Shown here: positions 1 through 7,299 of the stretch, piece by piece
How the letters are laid out: every line of letters starts with the position of its first letter
Position numbering within the stretch: the stretch's first letter is position 1
Origin: Chloroflexota bacterium
GTDB taxonomy: Bacteria; Chloroflexota; Dehalococcoidia; Lucifugimonadales; Lucifugimonadaceae
NCBI GenBank assembly: GCA_013911545.1
Contig: JACETA010000032.1
Location: 1-8,259 of the forward strand
Direction: 5' to 3'
Length of the DNA stretch: 8,259 nt
The notes under the pieces: generated by a model
What the model was told of the DNA's origin: nothing
Seen by the model: only the letters and a program-made list of their open reading frames with translations
Databases searched by the model: none
Program-made: the position numbers and the translations under genes

Positions 1-957
1 ATTTAATAAATCATTTTTATTTTTATTTTTGAATAATAATCCATTTTTATTATTAATAAGTTCACTGTAGCCATTTATATCTGATGCCAAGACTGCAGTC
101 TTTGTAGCCATAGCTTCCATCAGGACAATTCCAAAACTTTCATTTTCAATTGCTGGAGAACAAAGAATATCTGAATTTCTATAATGATCGTAAAGATCTT
201 TTCCTTCAAGATGCCCAAAAAATTTACAGTTATCTAATTCATTGTATGTATTTTTTAAAATTTCAATATCTTTTCCTATCATAACGAGCTCAAAATCATT
301 CTTTAGATTTTTAAGATTTAACAATTTAAAAGCTTTTAAAAGTAAGTCAACACCTTTTCTTTCTTCGTTTCTACCAACAAATAAAATTTTTAATTTATCT
401 TTTTTTATTAAGTTAGAATTGAAAAAAAGATTTTTACTAACCCCATTTGGGTATACATTAACTGGAAAATTATAGTTATACACTTCTAGAGATTTATGAG
501 CTGAATTAGAAACAGTAATAATATAATTTTTTGTTTCTACCCATGGCTTTAATAAATATCCCCAAGCTCTAAATTTCCAACTTTTTTTTAATGTTGCATG
601 AAAAGTTAATACAGTTTTTGACCTTGAAAATATAATAGAAAATATTGAAATAAATGGAACCAGCGGTTCATGAATATGAACAATATTAAAATTATTTATT
701 TTAAAAAAATTGTAAATTCTAAATATACTTTTCCATGATAATAAAATATGAGCAACTGTGCTTCCAAATTTAATTGGAACCGGCTTTCCTAGATTTATTA
801 TTTTTACATTTTTAATTGAAAAATTATTTTTAGATGAGGTTGTAAGAATTGTTACATCTTTACCTTTTTCTTGCATCTCAATTGCAAAATTTACAACATG
901 ATTTGTAACCCCACCTGTTAATGAGATGTCGTAAGGCAGGACAAGACATATTTTCAT
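1..957 (-). CDS. GT4 glycosyltransferase, PimA-like (3' end cut by window edge)
   Basis: This is an open frame of 319 codons from ATG at 957 to the window edge with no stop, so the C-terminus is missing (PimA-type enzymes are about 380 residues). It is a retaining GT-B glycosyltransferase of family GT4, which moves a sugar from a nucleotide-sugar donor to a lipid or glycan acceptor at the cytoplasmic membrane face. Visible motifs are an N-terminal Rossmann strand MKICLVLPYD with the TGGV glycine loop (residues 14-17), HIHEP at 94-98, TFHAT around His120 (PimA has an active-site His in this context), PNGV at 170-173, GRNEERKG with Arg196 and Lys201 for the donor phosphates, and the EX7E pair Glu273/Glu281 in ENESFGIVLMEAM. 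Similarity to actinobacterial phosphatidylinositol mannosyltransferase runs along the whole visible length, but acceptor and sugar cannot be read from sequence. The ATG follows the hydrolase stop by one base (TAAAATG), suggesting translational coupling. The Shine-Dalgarno is weak. Confidence 0.88.
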   Translation of the reverse strand, partial: MKICLVLPYDISLTGGVTNHVVNFAIEMQEKGKDVTILTTSSKNNFSIKNVKIINLGKPVPIKFGSTVAHILLSWKSIFRIYNFFKINNFNIVHIHEPLVPFISIFSIIFSRSKTVLTFHATLKKSWKFRAWGYLLKPWVETKNYIITVSNSAHKSLEVYNYNFPVNVYPNGVSKNLFFNSNLIKKDKLKILFVGRNEERKGVDLLLKAFKLLNLKNLKNDFELVMIGKDIEILKNTYNELDNCKFFGHLEGKDLYDHYRNSDILCSPAIENESFGIVLMEAMATKTAVLASDINGYSELINNKNGLLFKNKNKNDLLN

Positions 958-958
958 T

Positions 959-2566
959 TTAGTAACTCAAAGCCAAACCATCTTTTCTAGGATCAGAACC
1001 AGAAATTATTACATCTTTAAATTTATTAATAATTTGGCCCCCACCAAAAGTTCCTCTTTCATAATTTTTTAAAATATTAATTTTATGCTTATATGATTCT
1101 AAAATTTCATAAGTTTTTTTATCGAAAGATTCTTCTAAATTCACAATAGATGTTAGAAAATCATAATTAAATCTCGGTGCATCTAATGAGGCTTGAGGAG
1201 TCATTTCTAGGTCAATCATATTCGAAATTACTTGAAGATGTCCTTGGGGTTGCTGAAATCCTCCCATAACTCCTAATGAACTTACAAGCTTACCGTCTTT
1301 TGTTATTAAAGATGGGATAATAGTATTGAATGGTCTTTTAAGTGGTTCTAGTTTATTAGGGTGATTTTCTATAAGAGAGAATAATGAACCTCTATTATTC
1401 ATTGCTATTCCATAATCCGGTATGACTATACCGCTTCCAAAGCTTTGAAAAAGGCTATTTATGAAAGAACATGCATTTCCATCCTTATCTATTACAGATA
1501 TATATACTGTGTCTCCTTGAGTTTTAAAATGACCAATATCATAATTAAATTTCGCATTATTTTTATCTATTTCATTAAATCTTTTATTTGCATATTCCTT
1601 AGACAATAATTTATCAACAGGAGTTTTATAAAATTCAGGATCTGATACATGCCACAAAGAATCCCTAAAAGATATTTTCATTGACTCAAGTTGATAATGT
1701 AGCTTCAAAGATTCATTATTGAAATCATTGAAGTTTTCAAAAATATTTAATCCAATTAAGGCTGCAATCCCCTGACCATTTGGAGGGCATTCCCATACAT
1801 CATAACCTCTATAATTAACTGAAATTGGATCAACCCATTCTGATTCATGATTTCGAAAATCATCCTCAGTCAAAAATCCATCAAATTTACTCAAATAACT
1901 GATAATTTTTTCTGGTACTTCACCATGATAAAAGTATTTTTTTCCATTTTCAGCAATATTTTTTAAAGTATTGCCCAAATTAGGGTTAACAAATTTATCT
2001 CCAAATTTTGGCGATTTATTATTAATAAGAAAGTCACAATTTCCATTTATAGATAATTTTTCTTCAGATTTAGACCAATAATCTGCAATAATTTCTGATA
2101 TGGGAAAGCCATTAATTGCTAAATCAATTGCAGGGGCCAATACAGTATCTAATGAAAAATTTCCATATTTTTTTGATAATTCTTCCCATGCATGAACAGC
2201 CCCTGGAACACTAACTGACAGTCCTGATTTAGGGCCTTCAGATGGAATTTCTTTGAAACCATTATCTTTAATGTATTTCAAATCAGCCTTAGACCCTGAC
2301 CTTCCGCTTCCATTTAATGCAATGATTTTGGAGTCACTATTTATATAAATTAATGCAAATACGTCACCTCCGATACCTGTAGACATTGGCTCAACAACAT
2401 TTAATGCTGCTGCTGCTGCTATCGCTGCATCAATTGCATTCCCACCTTTCTTTAAGATATCTAAACCTGCATTTGCAGCTAGAGGGTGGCTAGTCGCTAT
2501 TGAGCCATTCAAGCCCAAAACATCGGAACGCCTAGAATTATATTTACTAAAAGTATTTATATTCAT
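959..2566 (-). CDS. Gamma-glutamyltransferase-family Ntn-hydrolase, YwrD-like, cytoplasmic
   Basis: This 535-residue member of the gamma-glutamyltransferase/acylase family should be made as a proenzyme that cuts itself before a threonine to give large and small subunits. Family hallmarks are GGNAIDAAIAAAAALNVVEP (residues 41-60) followed by GIGGD, the NGSGRSG loop (85-91), and the self-cleavage site GDTVYISVID, where Thr353 is the expected N-terminal nucleophile of the small subunit. Further hallmarks are FGSGIV, MNNRGSLF (389-396), the KRPFNTIIPSL stretch, GVMGGFQQPQGH (432-443) and the terminal SDPRKDG. Length is normal. There is no signal peptide, so it should act in the cytoplasm, unlike periplasmic E. 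coli GGT. GVMGG stands where classical GGTs have GSPGG, and NNRGSLF where they have NNQMDDF, so it belongs to the YwrD/cephalosporin-acylase-like branch. The true substrate may not be glutathione. It starts 3 bases after the DppC-like stop with no evident Shine-Dalgarno, which fits co-translation with the transporter. Confidence 0.93.
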   Translation of the reverse strand: MNINTFSKYNSRRSDVLGLNGSIATSHPLAANAGLDILKKGGNAIDAAIAAAAALNVVEPMSTGIGGDVFALIYINSDSKIIALNGSGRSGSKADLKYIKDNGFKEIPSEGPKSGLSVSVPGAVHAWEELSKKYGNFSLDTVLAPAIDLAINGFPISEIIADYWSKSEEKLSINGNCDFLINNKSPKFGDKFVNPNLGNTLKNIAENGKKYFYHGEVPEKIISYLSKFDGFLTEDDFRNHESEWVDPISVNYRGYDVWECPPNGQGIAALIGLNIFENFNDFNNESLKLHYQLESMKISFRDSLWHVSDPEFYKTPVDKLLSKEYANKRFNEIDKNNAKFNYDIGHFKTQGDTVYISVIDKDGNACSFINSLFQSFGSGIVIPDYGIAMNNRGSLFSLIENHPNKLEPLKRPFNTIIPSLITKDGKLVSSLGVMGGFQQPQGHLQVISNMIDLEMTPQASLDAPRFNYDFLTSIVNLEESFDKKTYEILESYKHKINILKNYERGTFGGGQIINKFKDVIISGSDPRKDGLALSY

Positions 2567-2569
2567 AAT

Positions 2570-3535
2570 TTATTTTGATCTAGGGTTGAATATATCAGTT
2601 AAAGCATCCCCCAGTAAATTCCAGCAAAAAATTAAAATCCATACCACAGCAACTGGAGCAAGTATCTGTTCTGGATGATTTACTAGCACTGATACGCTAG
2701 ATGACCCTCGGCCTGATACATCAGCTATCATTATGCCTAAACTAGGGTGAGGTGGTTGAACACCAAGACCTAAAAAGCTTAGAAATACCTCTGTTCCAGC
2801 AACTGCACCTAACCCGAAACTTGCAGAGACAATAATAGGGCCAATTACATTTGGCAAAATATGTCTAAATAGAATTCTTGCATTAGAAGCACCAGCAATT
2901 TTAGCAGCCTGAACGTATTCTCTTTGACTTATAGATAAAACTTGCCCTCTTACCAACCTCATCATTCCAAACCAGCTTAATGGGAGTAGAGCAATTCCAA
3001 TTACTGCAAAATCAACAATTCCACTTGAAACGATGCCATTTATTCCTGTAAAATTTTCAAATTTTCTAGCTAAATCTACTATCCTTGGTCTTAAGGTAGC
3101 TGCAAGAATAATTATCAATAATATGTCTGGAAATGCAGCAAGTATTTCACCAATTCTTGTTATAAATGCATCCACTCTACCCCTAAAATATCCAGCTATT
3201 AAACCTAAACTCACCCCAAGTATTAAGCTTCCTGTAATAAGCCCTACAAATGTAATTATTACTGTTGTTTGAATTCCCCAAATAATTCTTGTAAAAATAT
3301 CCCTGCCAAGTCTATCAGTACCAAAAATATGCTCCCATGTAGGGCTGCTTTGAGTATTTAATAAATTAGTTTCAGAGTAAGAATAAGGAGCTATTAGAGG
3401 AGAAAAAATTCCTACTAAATAAACAATGCTTAATATTACTATGACCGTAAGAGCAACTTTTTTTTGAAGTAATGATTTAAAGCCTTCTCTAAAAGGAGAA
3501 GAAGATAAAACATTTGATTTTTTTTTAGTTATCAT
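2570..3535 (-). CDS. ABC transporter permease, DppC/OppC type
   Basis: This 321-residue inner-membrane subunit of a peptide-type (PepT family) ABC importer would pair with the DppB-like permease to form the translocation path. Visible features are a charged cytoplasmic N-tail, a first membrane helix at about 28-50, the conserved HIFGTDRLGRDIFTRIIWG block (69-87) that marks DppC/OppC proteins, about five further hydrophobic segments, and the EAA loop REYVQAAKIAGASNARILFRH (205-225) that docks on the ATPase. The C-terminus LGDALTDIFNPR is typical. Compared with E. coli DppC from memory, the segment between the third and fourth helices (about 150-175) is some 24 residues longer. The ATG at 3535 lies inside the DppB-like gene, giving an 11-base overlap, with AAGGA about 12 bases upstream as a somewhat distant Shine-Dalgarno. 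A nine-base A run (coding strand) at codons 3-6 is a possible slippage spot. The transported solute cannot be told. Confidence 0.94.
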   Translation of the reverse strand: MITKKKSNVLSSSPFREGFKSLLQKKVALTVIVILSIVYLVGIFSPLIAPYSYSETNLLNTQSSPTWEHIFGTDRLGRDIFTRIIWGIQTTVIITFVGLITGSLILGVSLGLIAGYFRGRVDAFITRIGEILAAFPDILLIIILAATLRPRIVDLARKFENFTGINGIVSSGIVDFAVIGIALLPLSWFGMMRLVRGQVLSISQREYVQAAKIAGASNARILFRHILPNVIGPIIVSASFGLGAVAGTEVFLSFLGLGVQPPHPSLGIMIADVSGRGSSSVSVLVNHPEQILAPVAVVWILIFCWNLLGDALTDIFNPRSK

Positions 3536-4463
3536 TTGAATATTTTATCCTTGGGTCTAAAAATACATACAAAATATCAACGATTAGATTTGCAACAACA
3601 AGTGATGCTGTGCCAATCAATGTTAAGGCCATAATAATTGGATAATCTCTTGAAAAAATTGCATCCAATGCAAATCTAGCAACTCCAGGAATTCCAAATA
3701 TTAACTCAACAATCAGTGCTCCTCCTAACATTCCTGAAAAAGACAAACCCAGAACTGTTACAACAGGTAATATCGCATTTCTTCCAACATGTTTAAAATT
3801 AATAGAAAATCTATCTACACCTTTTGCCTTTGCAAAAGTAATAAATTCTTGACCTAATACATCAAGAGTGCTTGCTCTCATTAATCTAGCAATAACAGCA
3901 ATCCCTGGTAATCCAACAGTTATTGCAGGTAAAATAGCTCTTTTATCAAATATTCCTCCCCAACCTGAAACCGGCACCCACCCCAACTCTAAAGCAAAAA
4001 TAATAATTAATAATGGCGCTGTTAAAAAAACAGGCATTGCGTACATGATCAATGTCATTGAAACAATTGCAGGATCAGTGGGAGTTCCCTGTTTCATAGC
4101 AGCATAAAATCCTAATGGTATTCCAAAAAAAGTTGAAATTATTATAGAAATTAAAAATAACTTAGAAGATACGATTAATTTGGGTGAAAGTAATTCAAAT
4201 ACTGTTTTACCTGGGTATTTGTAACTCTCTCCAAAATCTCCTGTTATAGAATCAGAGACGTACCTAAAATATTGCAATAAAAGCGGATCATTAAGACCTT
4301 TTTTATCTCTAATAGACTCAGCTAATTCTTCGGTATAGTTGTTACCAAGCATAACCTCAACAGGATCACCAGGGCCATAATGACCAAGAATAAAAACTAT
4401 TAATGTGATTACAAGCATCACAAATGGAACCCATAGTATTCTTTTTAAGGCATAAAAAATCAA
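3525..4463 (-). CDS. ABC transporter permease, DppB/OppB type, TTG start
   Basis: This 312-residue inner-membrane subunit is the DppB-like partner of the downstream DppC-like permease. Evidence includes the N-terminal KRILWVPFVMLVITLIVFIL helix, the PGDP motif (31-34) that begins the large external loop, GLNDPLLLQYFRYVSDSITGDFG as in DppB/GsiC proteins, later hydrophobic helices, and the EAA loop QEFITFAKAKGVDRFSINFKH (205-225). The end FLDPRIKY is also typical of the family. The start is TTG at 4463-4461: it places the positively charged N-tail correctly. The only nearby ATG in the leader (4471-4469) is out of frame and followed at once by a stop. No Shine-Dalgarno is visible, and the TTG lies in the 3' arm of a potential hairpin, so initiation is probably weak or coupled to the preceding gene. 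The gene is 12 bases after the substrate-binding protein and overlaps the next gene by 11 bases. Confidence 0.93.
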   Translation of the reverse strand: MIFYALKRILWVPFVMLVITLIVFILGHYGPGDPVEVMLGNNYTEELAESIRDKKGLNDPLLLQYFRYVSDSITGDFGESYKYPGKTVFELLSPKLIVSSKLFLISIIISTFFGIPLGFYAAMKQGTPTDPAIVSMTLIMYAMPVFLTAPLLIIIFALELGWVPVSGWGGIFDKRAILPAITVGLPGIAVIARLMRASTLDVLGQEFITFAKAKGVDRFSINFKHVGRNAILPVVTVLGLSFSGMLGGALIVELIFGIPGVARFALDAIFSRDYPIIMALTLIGTASLVVANLIVDILYVFLDPRIKYSNDN

Positions 4464-4485
4464 AATTACATTTTTTTAATTTTGA
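4454..4485 (-). promoter_or_regulatory. Inverted repeat plus T-run between binding-protein and permease genes
   Basis: On the transcribed strand TCAAAATTA (4485-4477) and TAATTTTGA (4468-4460) are perfect 9-bp complements around an 8-base loop, and six T follow directly (4459-4454). The 5' arm includes part of the binding-protein stop codon and the 3' arm contains the permease TTG start (4463-4461). The layout resembles a weak intrinsic terminator or a stabiliser of the upstream mRNA, of the sort expected where a binding protein must outnumber its permeases. Only one G-C pair is present, so the stem is weak, and AT-rich sequence makes chance repeats more likely. Confidence 0.35.
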
Positions 4486-6149
4486 ATATAAACGTTTTTG
4501 AGTTTTGGCACAATTAAAGGAGTAAATTCAAAACCTTTTACTCTAGAATTAATTAATGCCATACCTTCTTGATCAAACCACATAGGAAGCCAAGGCGCAT
4601 CATCAATTATCATTTGTTCAGCTTTATTATATTTACTAAACCTTGAAAGAGGGTCTTGGTCGGTTCTTGCATCCTCAAGCAATTTATCTACTTCATTGTT
4701 TCCATACATTCCATGATTTCCTTTGCTTTCAGAATGGAATAGTATGTCAATGAAGTCTTGCGGGTCTGGATAATCTGCTTGCCATCCTGAACCACCCCAA
4801 ACTTGCAATCTTTCTCTATGAAGGTCTTGAAGGTAAGTGGCCCATTCAACTTGCTGAATTTCAATTTGTACTCCTAAAATTCTATCCCACATGTCAGCTA
4901 CTACTTCCATGTCTAGGCTTGGAGAACCTCCGGTTCCAGGAATAGTAACAACTATTGGTGGCCTTGACTCTGGATCAGCATATTTAGATTGTTCAAGAAA
5001 TTTTAATGCTGCGTCAGGATCATAATCTAATCCTTTAATATCACTAGAAAATCCTGGAAAGTTCGGCGGCAATATTCCATAAGCAGGTCTTACAAGATCA
5101 GAATATACAGATGAAGCAATTAATTGTTTATCTACTGCATAGTTTAATGCCTTTCTAAAATTTGCATCGTCAAAGGGAGGCATTGATACATTGAATCCAA
5201 TATAATTTATCGTAAATGAAGGTGGAACCATAACCAAATCATTATTAAGAGGATCATTTGGATTTTGGACTCTTTCTAAATCAGCCAAACCAACTCCAGT
5301 AATATCTATTTCGCCGTTTTCATACATAGCCATTGGTACACCACCAGCTAAATTAAACTCTACTCTATCTAATTTTGCTAAATCGCCCCAATAGTTATCA
5401 TTTCTTTTAAGTATTAAAACCTGCCCTAAATCATATCTTTCTAATTGGAATGAGCCAGTTCCAACAGGATTATCAGTCCAATTTTCACCCATATTTACAT
5501 TACTTTCTTTTAAAACATAGGCAGTAGGATATGTTAATTTAGCTAAAAAATAAGCTTTAGGAGAATCTATATTAATTTGCAATGTCTTGTCGTCAATAAG
5601 TTTAATACCACTAATTTCAGTTGATTTACCATCAATAACATCTTGAGCTCCAATAATATCTCCTAAATATAATTCAGCTACCGGTGATTCAGTTTCTGGG
5701 TTTGCGGCCCTATTAAATGAGTATATGAAATCTCTTGCAGTGACATTCGAACCATCAGAAAATTTTAAGTCATCTCTTAAATTGAAAGTATATTGCGTTC
5801 CTCCTTCACTCATATCCCAGCTTTCAGCCAAATCGGGCACTATTTCTAATTCTGAATTGAGGCCAACCAAGCCTGAAAACATTTCCACAACTAAACCTGC
5901 AGATGTAGTGTCAGTAACCAAATGTGGATCAAGAGTTGGCGGGTCTCCCCACAATCTTTTTAAGGTACCACCTGTTGTTTCTGAGGAACTTCCATCATCT
6001 TCTGTAAGTGATGGGGCAATATTACTTTTATCACCATTGACTTCCTGATTCATGGTCATAAGGTTATCTTCGCTAGATTCTGAACAAGCAAATAACAAAG
6101 AAGTTATAAGTAATACAGTTAATAATAATTTTTTTCTTTTAATAAACAT
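4476..6149 (-). CDS. Peptide-type ABC transporter substrate-binding lipoprotein (SBP family 5)
   Basis: This 557-residue extracytoplasmic solute receptor of the OppA/DppA class (SBP_bac_5) captures oligopeptides or related solutes for the two permeases downstream. The N-terminus MFIKRKKLLLTVLLITSLLFAC is a lipoprotein signal. The lipobox is LFAC with Cys22 as the lipidated residue, and Phe at -2 is less usual. A roughly 38-residue acidic, Ser/Thr-rich tether (22-59) comes before the globular domain. That domain begins GGTLKRLWGDPPTLDPH, and VPDLAESWDMSEGGTQYTFNLRDD with DGSNVTARDF matches the family signature region at about 104-131. GTGSFQLERYD with NDNYWG (220-255) is a further family landmark, and WQADYPDPQDF (456-466) resembles the peptide-binding lobe of OppA/DppA. 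Length is normal. It is separated from prfB by 45 bases, with no clear Shine-Dalgarno. Ligand is unknown; peptides, glutathione-like compounds or opines are all possible. The style of this protein is one I associate with SAR202-type Chloroflexota. Confidence 0.94.
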   Translation of the reverse strand: MFIKRKKLLLTVLLITSLLFACSESSEDNLMTMNQEVNGDKSNIAPSLTEDDGSSSETTGGTLKRLWGDPPTLDPHLVTDTTSAGLVVEMFSGLVGLNSELEIVPDLAESWDMSEGGTQYTFNLRDDLKFSDGSNVTARDFIYSFNRAANPETESPVAELYLGDIIGAQDVIDGKSTEISGIKLIDDKTLQINIDSPKAYFLAKLTYPTAYVLKESNVNMGENWTDNPVGTGSFQLERYDLGQVLILKRNDNYWGDLAKLDRVEFNLAGGVPMAMYENGEIDITGVGLADLERVQNPNDPLNNDLVMVPPSFTINYIGFNVSMPPFDDANFRKALNYAVDKQLIASSVYSDLVRPAYGILPPNFPGFSSDIKGLDYDPDAALKFLEQSKYADPESRPPIVVTIPGTGGSPSLDMEVVADMWDRILGVQIEIQQVEWATYLQDLHRERLQVWGGSGWQADYPDPQDFIDILFHSESKGNHGMYGNNEVDKLLEDARTDQDPLSRFSKYNKAEQMIIDDAPWLPMWFDQEGMALINSRVKGFEFTPLIVPKLKNVYIQN

Positions 6150-6194
6150 AAATAATTTTGATTGTTGATAATATATTAATTATATATGTTAAAT
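6150..6194 (-). promoter_or_regulatory. 45-bp gap before the binding-protein gene with possible -10 box
   Basis: This gap separates prfB from the transporter genes. On the transcribed strand it has a perfect TATAAT (6184-6179), 29 bases before the ATG. Directly after it is the 10-bp palindrome TAATATATTA (6178-6169), which could be an operator. No convincing -35 hexamer lies 16-18 bases upstream, and there is no extended -10 TG. In sequence this AT-rich such matches arise easily. It remains the only junction with room for an internal promoter that would let the transporter be controlled apart from prfB. Confidence 0.27.
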
Positions 6195-7298
6195 TTAATT
6201 TTGGGATTTCTTTGTGAATTTCAAAAATTCGAATAACAATTGGTCTATTTCTCCATCAAGCACCTTTTGAACATCAGACATTTCAAATCCAGACCTTATA
6301 TCCTTAACCAAAGTGTATGGATGCAAGACATAACTTCTCACTTGATTGCCCCATTCTGCAGATACAAATTCACCTTTTAATTCATTTTCTTTTTCTTTAC
6401 TTTTTATATTTTCTAAGTCTACTAATCTTGATTTAAGTATTTGCAAAGCAATATTTTTATTTTGGGATTGGGAACGTTCATTTTGTACAGATACTACAAT
6501 CCCAGAAGGTTTATGGGTAAGTCTAATGGCAGACGAGTTTTTTTGTACACTTTGACCTCCTGCTCCACTTGCTTTAAATGCTTCTATCTTCAGGTCGTCA
6601 TTATTTATTTCAACCTCTATAGATTCTTGAAAATCTGGAATAACTTCTACGAGAGCGAAACTTGTATGACGTAAGTTTGCAGAATTAAAGGGTGAAAGTC
6701 TTACTAACCTATGAACACCTTTTTCACCTTTTAAAAGTCCAAAAGCTTTTTCGCCACTAATTCTTATTAAGGCACTTTTTATTCCAGCTTCATCCCCAGG
6801 GGATGAAGTCAAGATTTCTGATTTAAAATTTTTCTTATCTGACCATCTTGTATACATTCTCAAAAGCATTGATGCCCAATCTTGTGCATCAGCACCACCT
6901 GCACCGCCACTGATTGTCATCAAAACATCATGCTCATCATGTTCTCCTGAAAACTGAAGTTCAGTTTCGATTTTTATAATTTCTTGTTTAATATTTTCAA
7001 TTTCTTCGAAAGAATCTTTTTCTAAAGTTAATAATTCTTCATCACTTGAATCTTGAGCTAATTGGTAGTAACTTTCTACGGACGAATTTAAGGAATTAAT
7101 TTTACTTAAAAAAGATTTTTTTGTAGCTAGAGATGTCATTAGTTGAGAACCTATTTTTCTATCTTTCCAGATGTCAGGTGATTGAGATTTAGACTCAAGT
7201 TCTTCAATTTCATTTTCTAATTTTTTAAAATCAATCAATGAATTTATTTCAGAAATATTATCTCTTAAACTCGAAATTATTTTTTTAAATTCAATCAT
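6195..7298 (-). CDS. prfB: Peptide chain release factor 2
   Basis: RF2 is the class I release factor that reads UGA and UAA stop codons and triggers peptide release on the ribosome. The 367-residue length is normal. Domains are an N-terminal helical coiled-coil region (about 1-110) with PDIW at 41-44, the GAGGADAQDWASMLLRMYTRW block (132-152), the SPF tripeptide anticodon-like motif (202-204) that specifies RF2 rather than RF1, the GAGGQ catalytic loop with GGQ at 247-249, and a C-terminal helical segment. Unlike E. coli prfB, the frame is continuous: at the point where the programmed +1 frameshift would lie, codons 22-23 read ATT GAT with no UGA. The feedback loop by which RF2 limits its own synthesis is therefore absent. 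The ATG at 7298 follows the upstream stop by one base (TAAAATG), and the Shine-Dalgarno is weak, so initiation is probably coupled to the gene upstream. Confidence 0.98.
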   Translation of the reverse strand: MIEFKKIISSLRDNISEINSLIDFKKLENEIEELESKSQSPDIWKDRKIGSQLMTSLATKKSFLSKINSLNSSVESYYQLAQDSSDEELLTLEKDSFEEIENIKQEIIKIETELQFSGEHDEHDVLMTISGGAGGADAQDWASMLLRMYTRWSDKKNFKSEILTSSPGDEAGIKSALIRISGEKAFGLLKGEKGVHRLVRLSPFNSANLRHTSFALVEVIPDFQESIEVEINNDDLKIEAFKASGAGGQSVQKNSSAIRLTHKPSGIVVSVQNERSQSQNKNIALQILKSRLVDLENIKSKEKENELKGEFVSAEWGNQVRSYVLHPYTLVKDIRSGFEMSDVQKVLDGEIDQLLFEFLKFTKKSQN

Positions 7299-7299
7299 T

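Noticed and set aside
242..475. Plus-strand open frame of 77 codons
   Set aside because: It is antisense to the donor-binding part of the glycosyltransferase, which is continuous through this region.
3033..3272. Plus-strand open frame, with a similar one at 3868-4107
   Set aside because: Both are opposite membrane-helix regions of the permeases; reversed hydrophobic codons easily give open frames. No family resemblance.
3518..3526. Nine-base A/T homopolymer at the start of the second permease gene, as a possible programmed frameshift or sequencing error
   Set aside because: Both overlapping genes read through in full-length, family-typical frames, so no shift is needed to explain either product.
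4466..4471. ATG immediately followed by TAA (a start-stop minimal frame) in the leader of the first permease
   Set aside because: Such elements can stall ribosomes, but with no Shine-Dalgarno and an A/T-only neighbourhood this is most simply chance; it lies in the loop and arm of the inverted repeat reported separately.
5725..6048. Plus-strand open frame of 107 codons
   Set aside because: Antisense to the start of the binding-protein gene, with no recognisable motif.
6346..6674. Two overlapping plus-strand frames (6346-6555 and 6441-6674)
   Set aside because: Both oppose the highly conserved C-terminal half of prfB and overlap each other in different frames.
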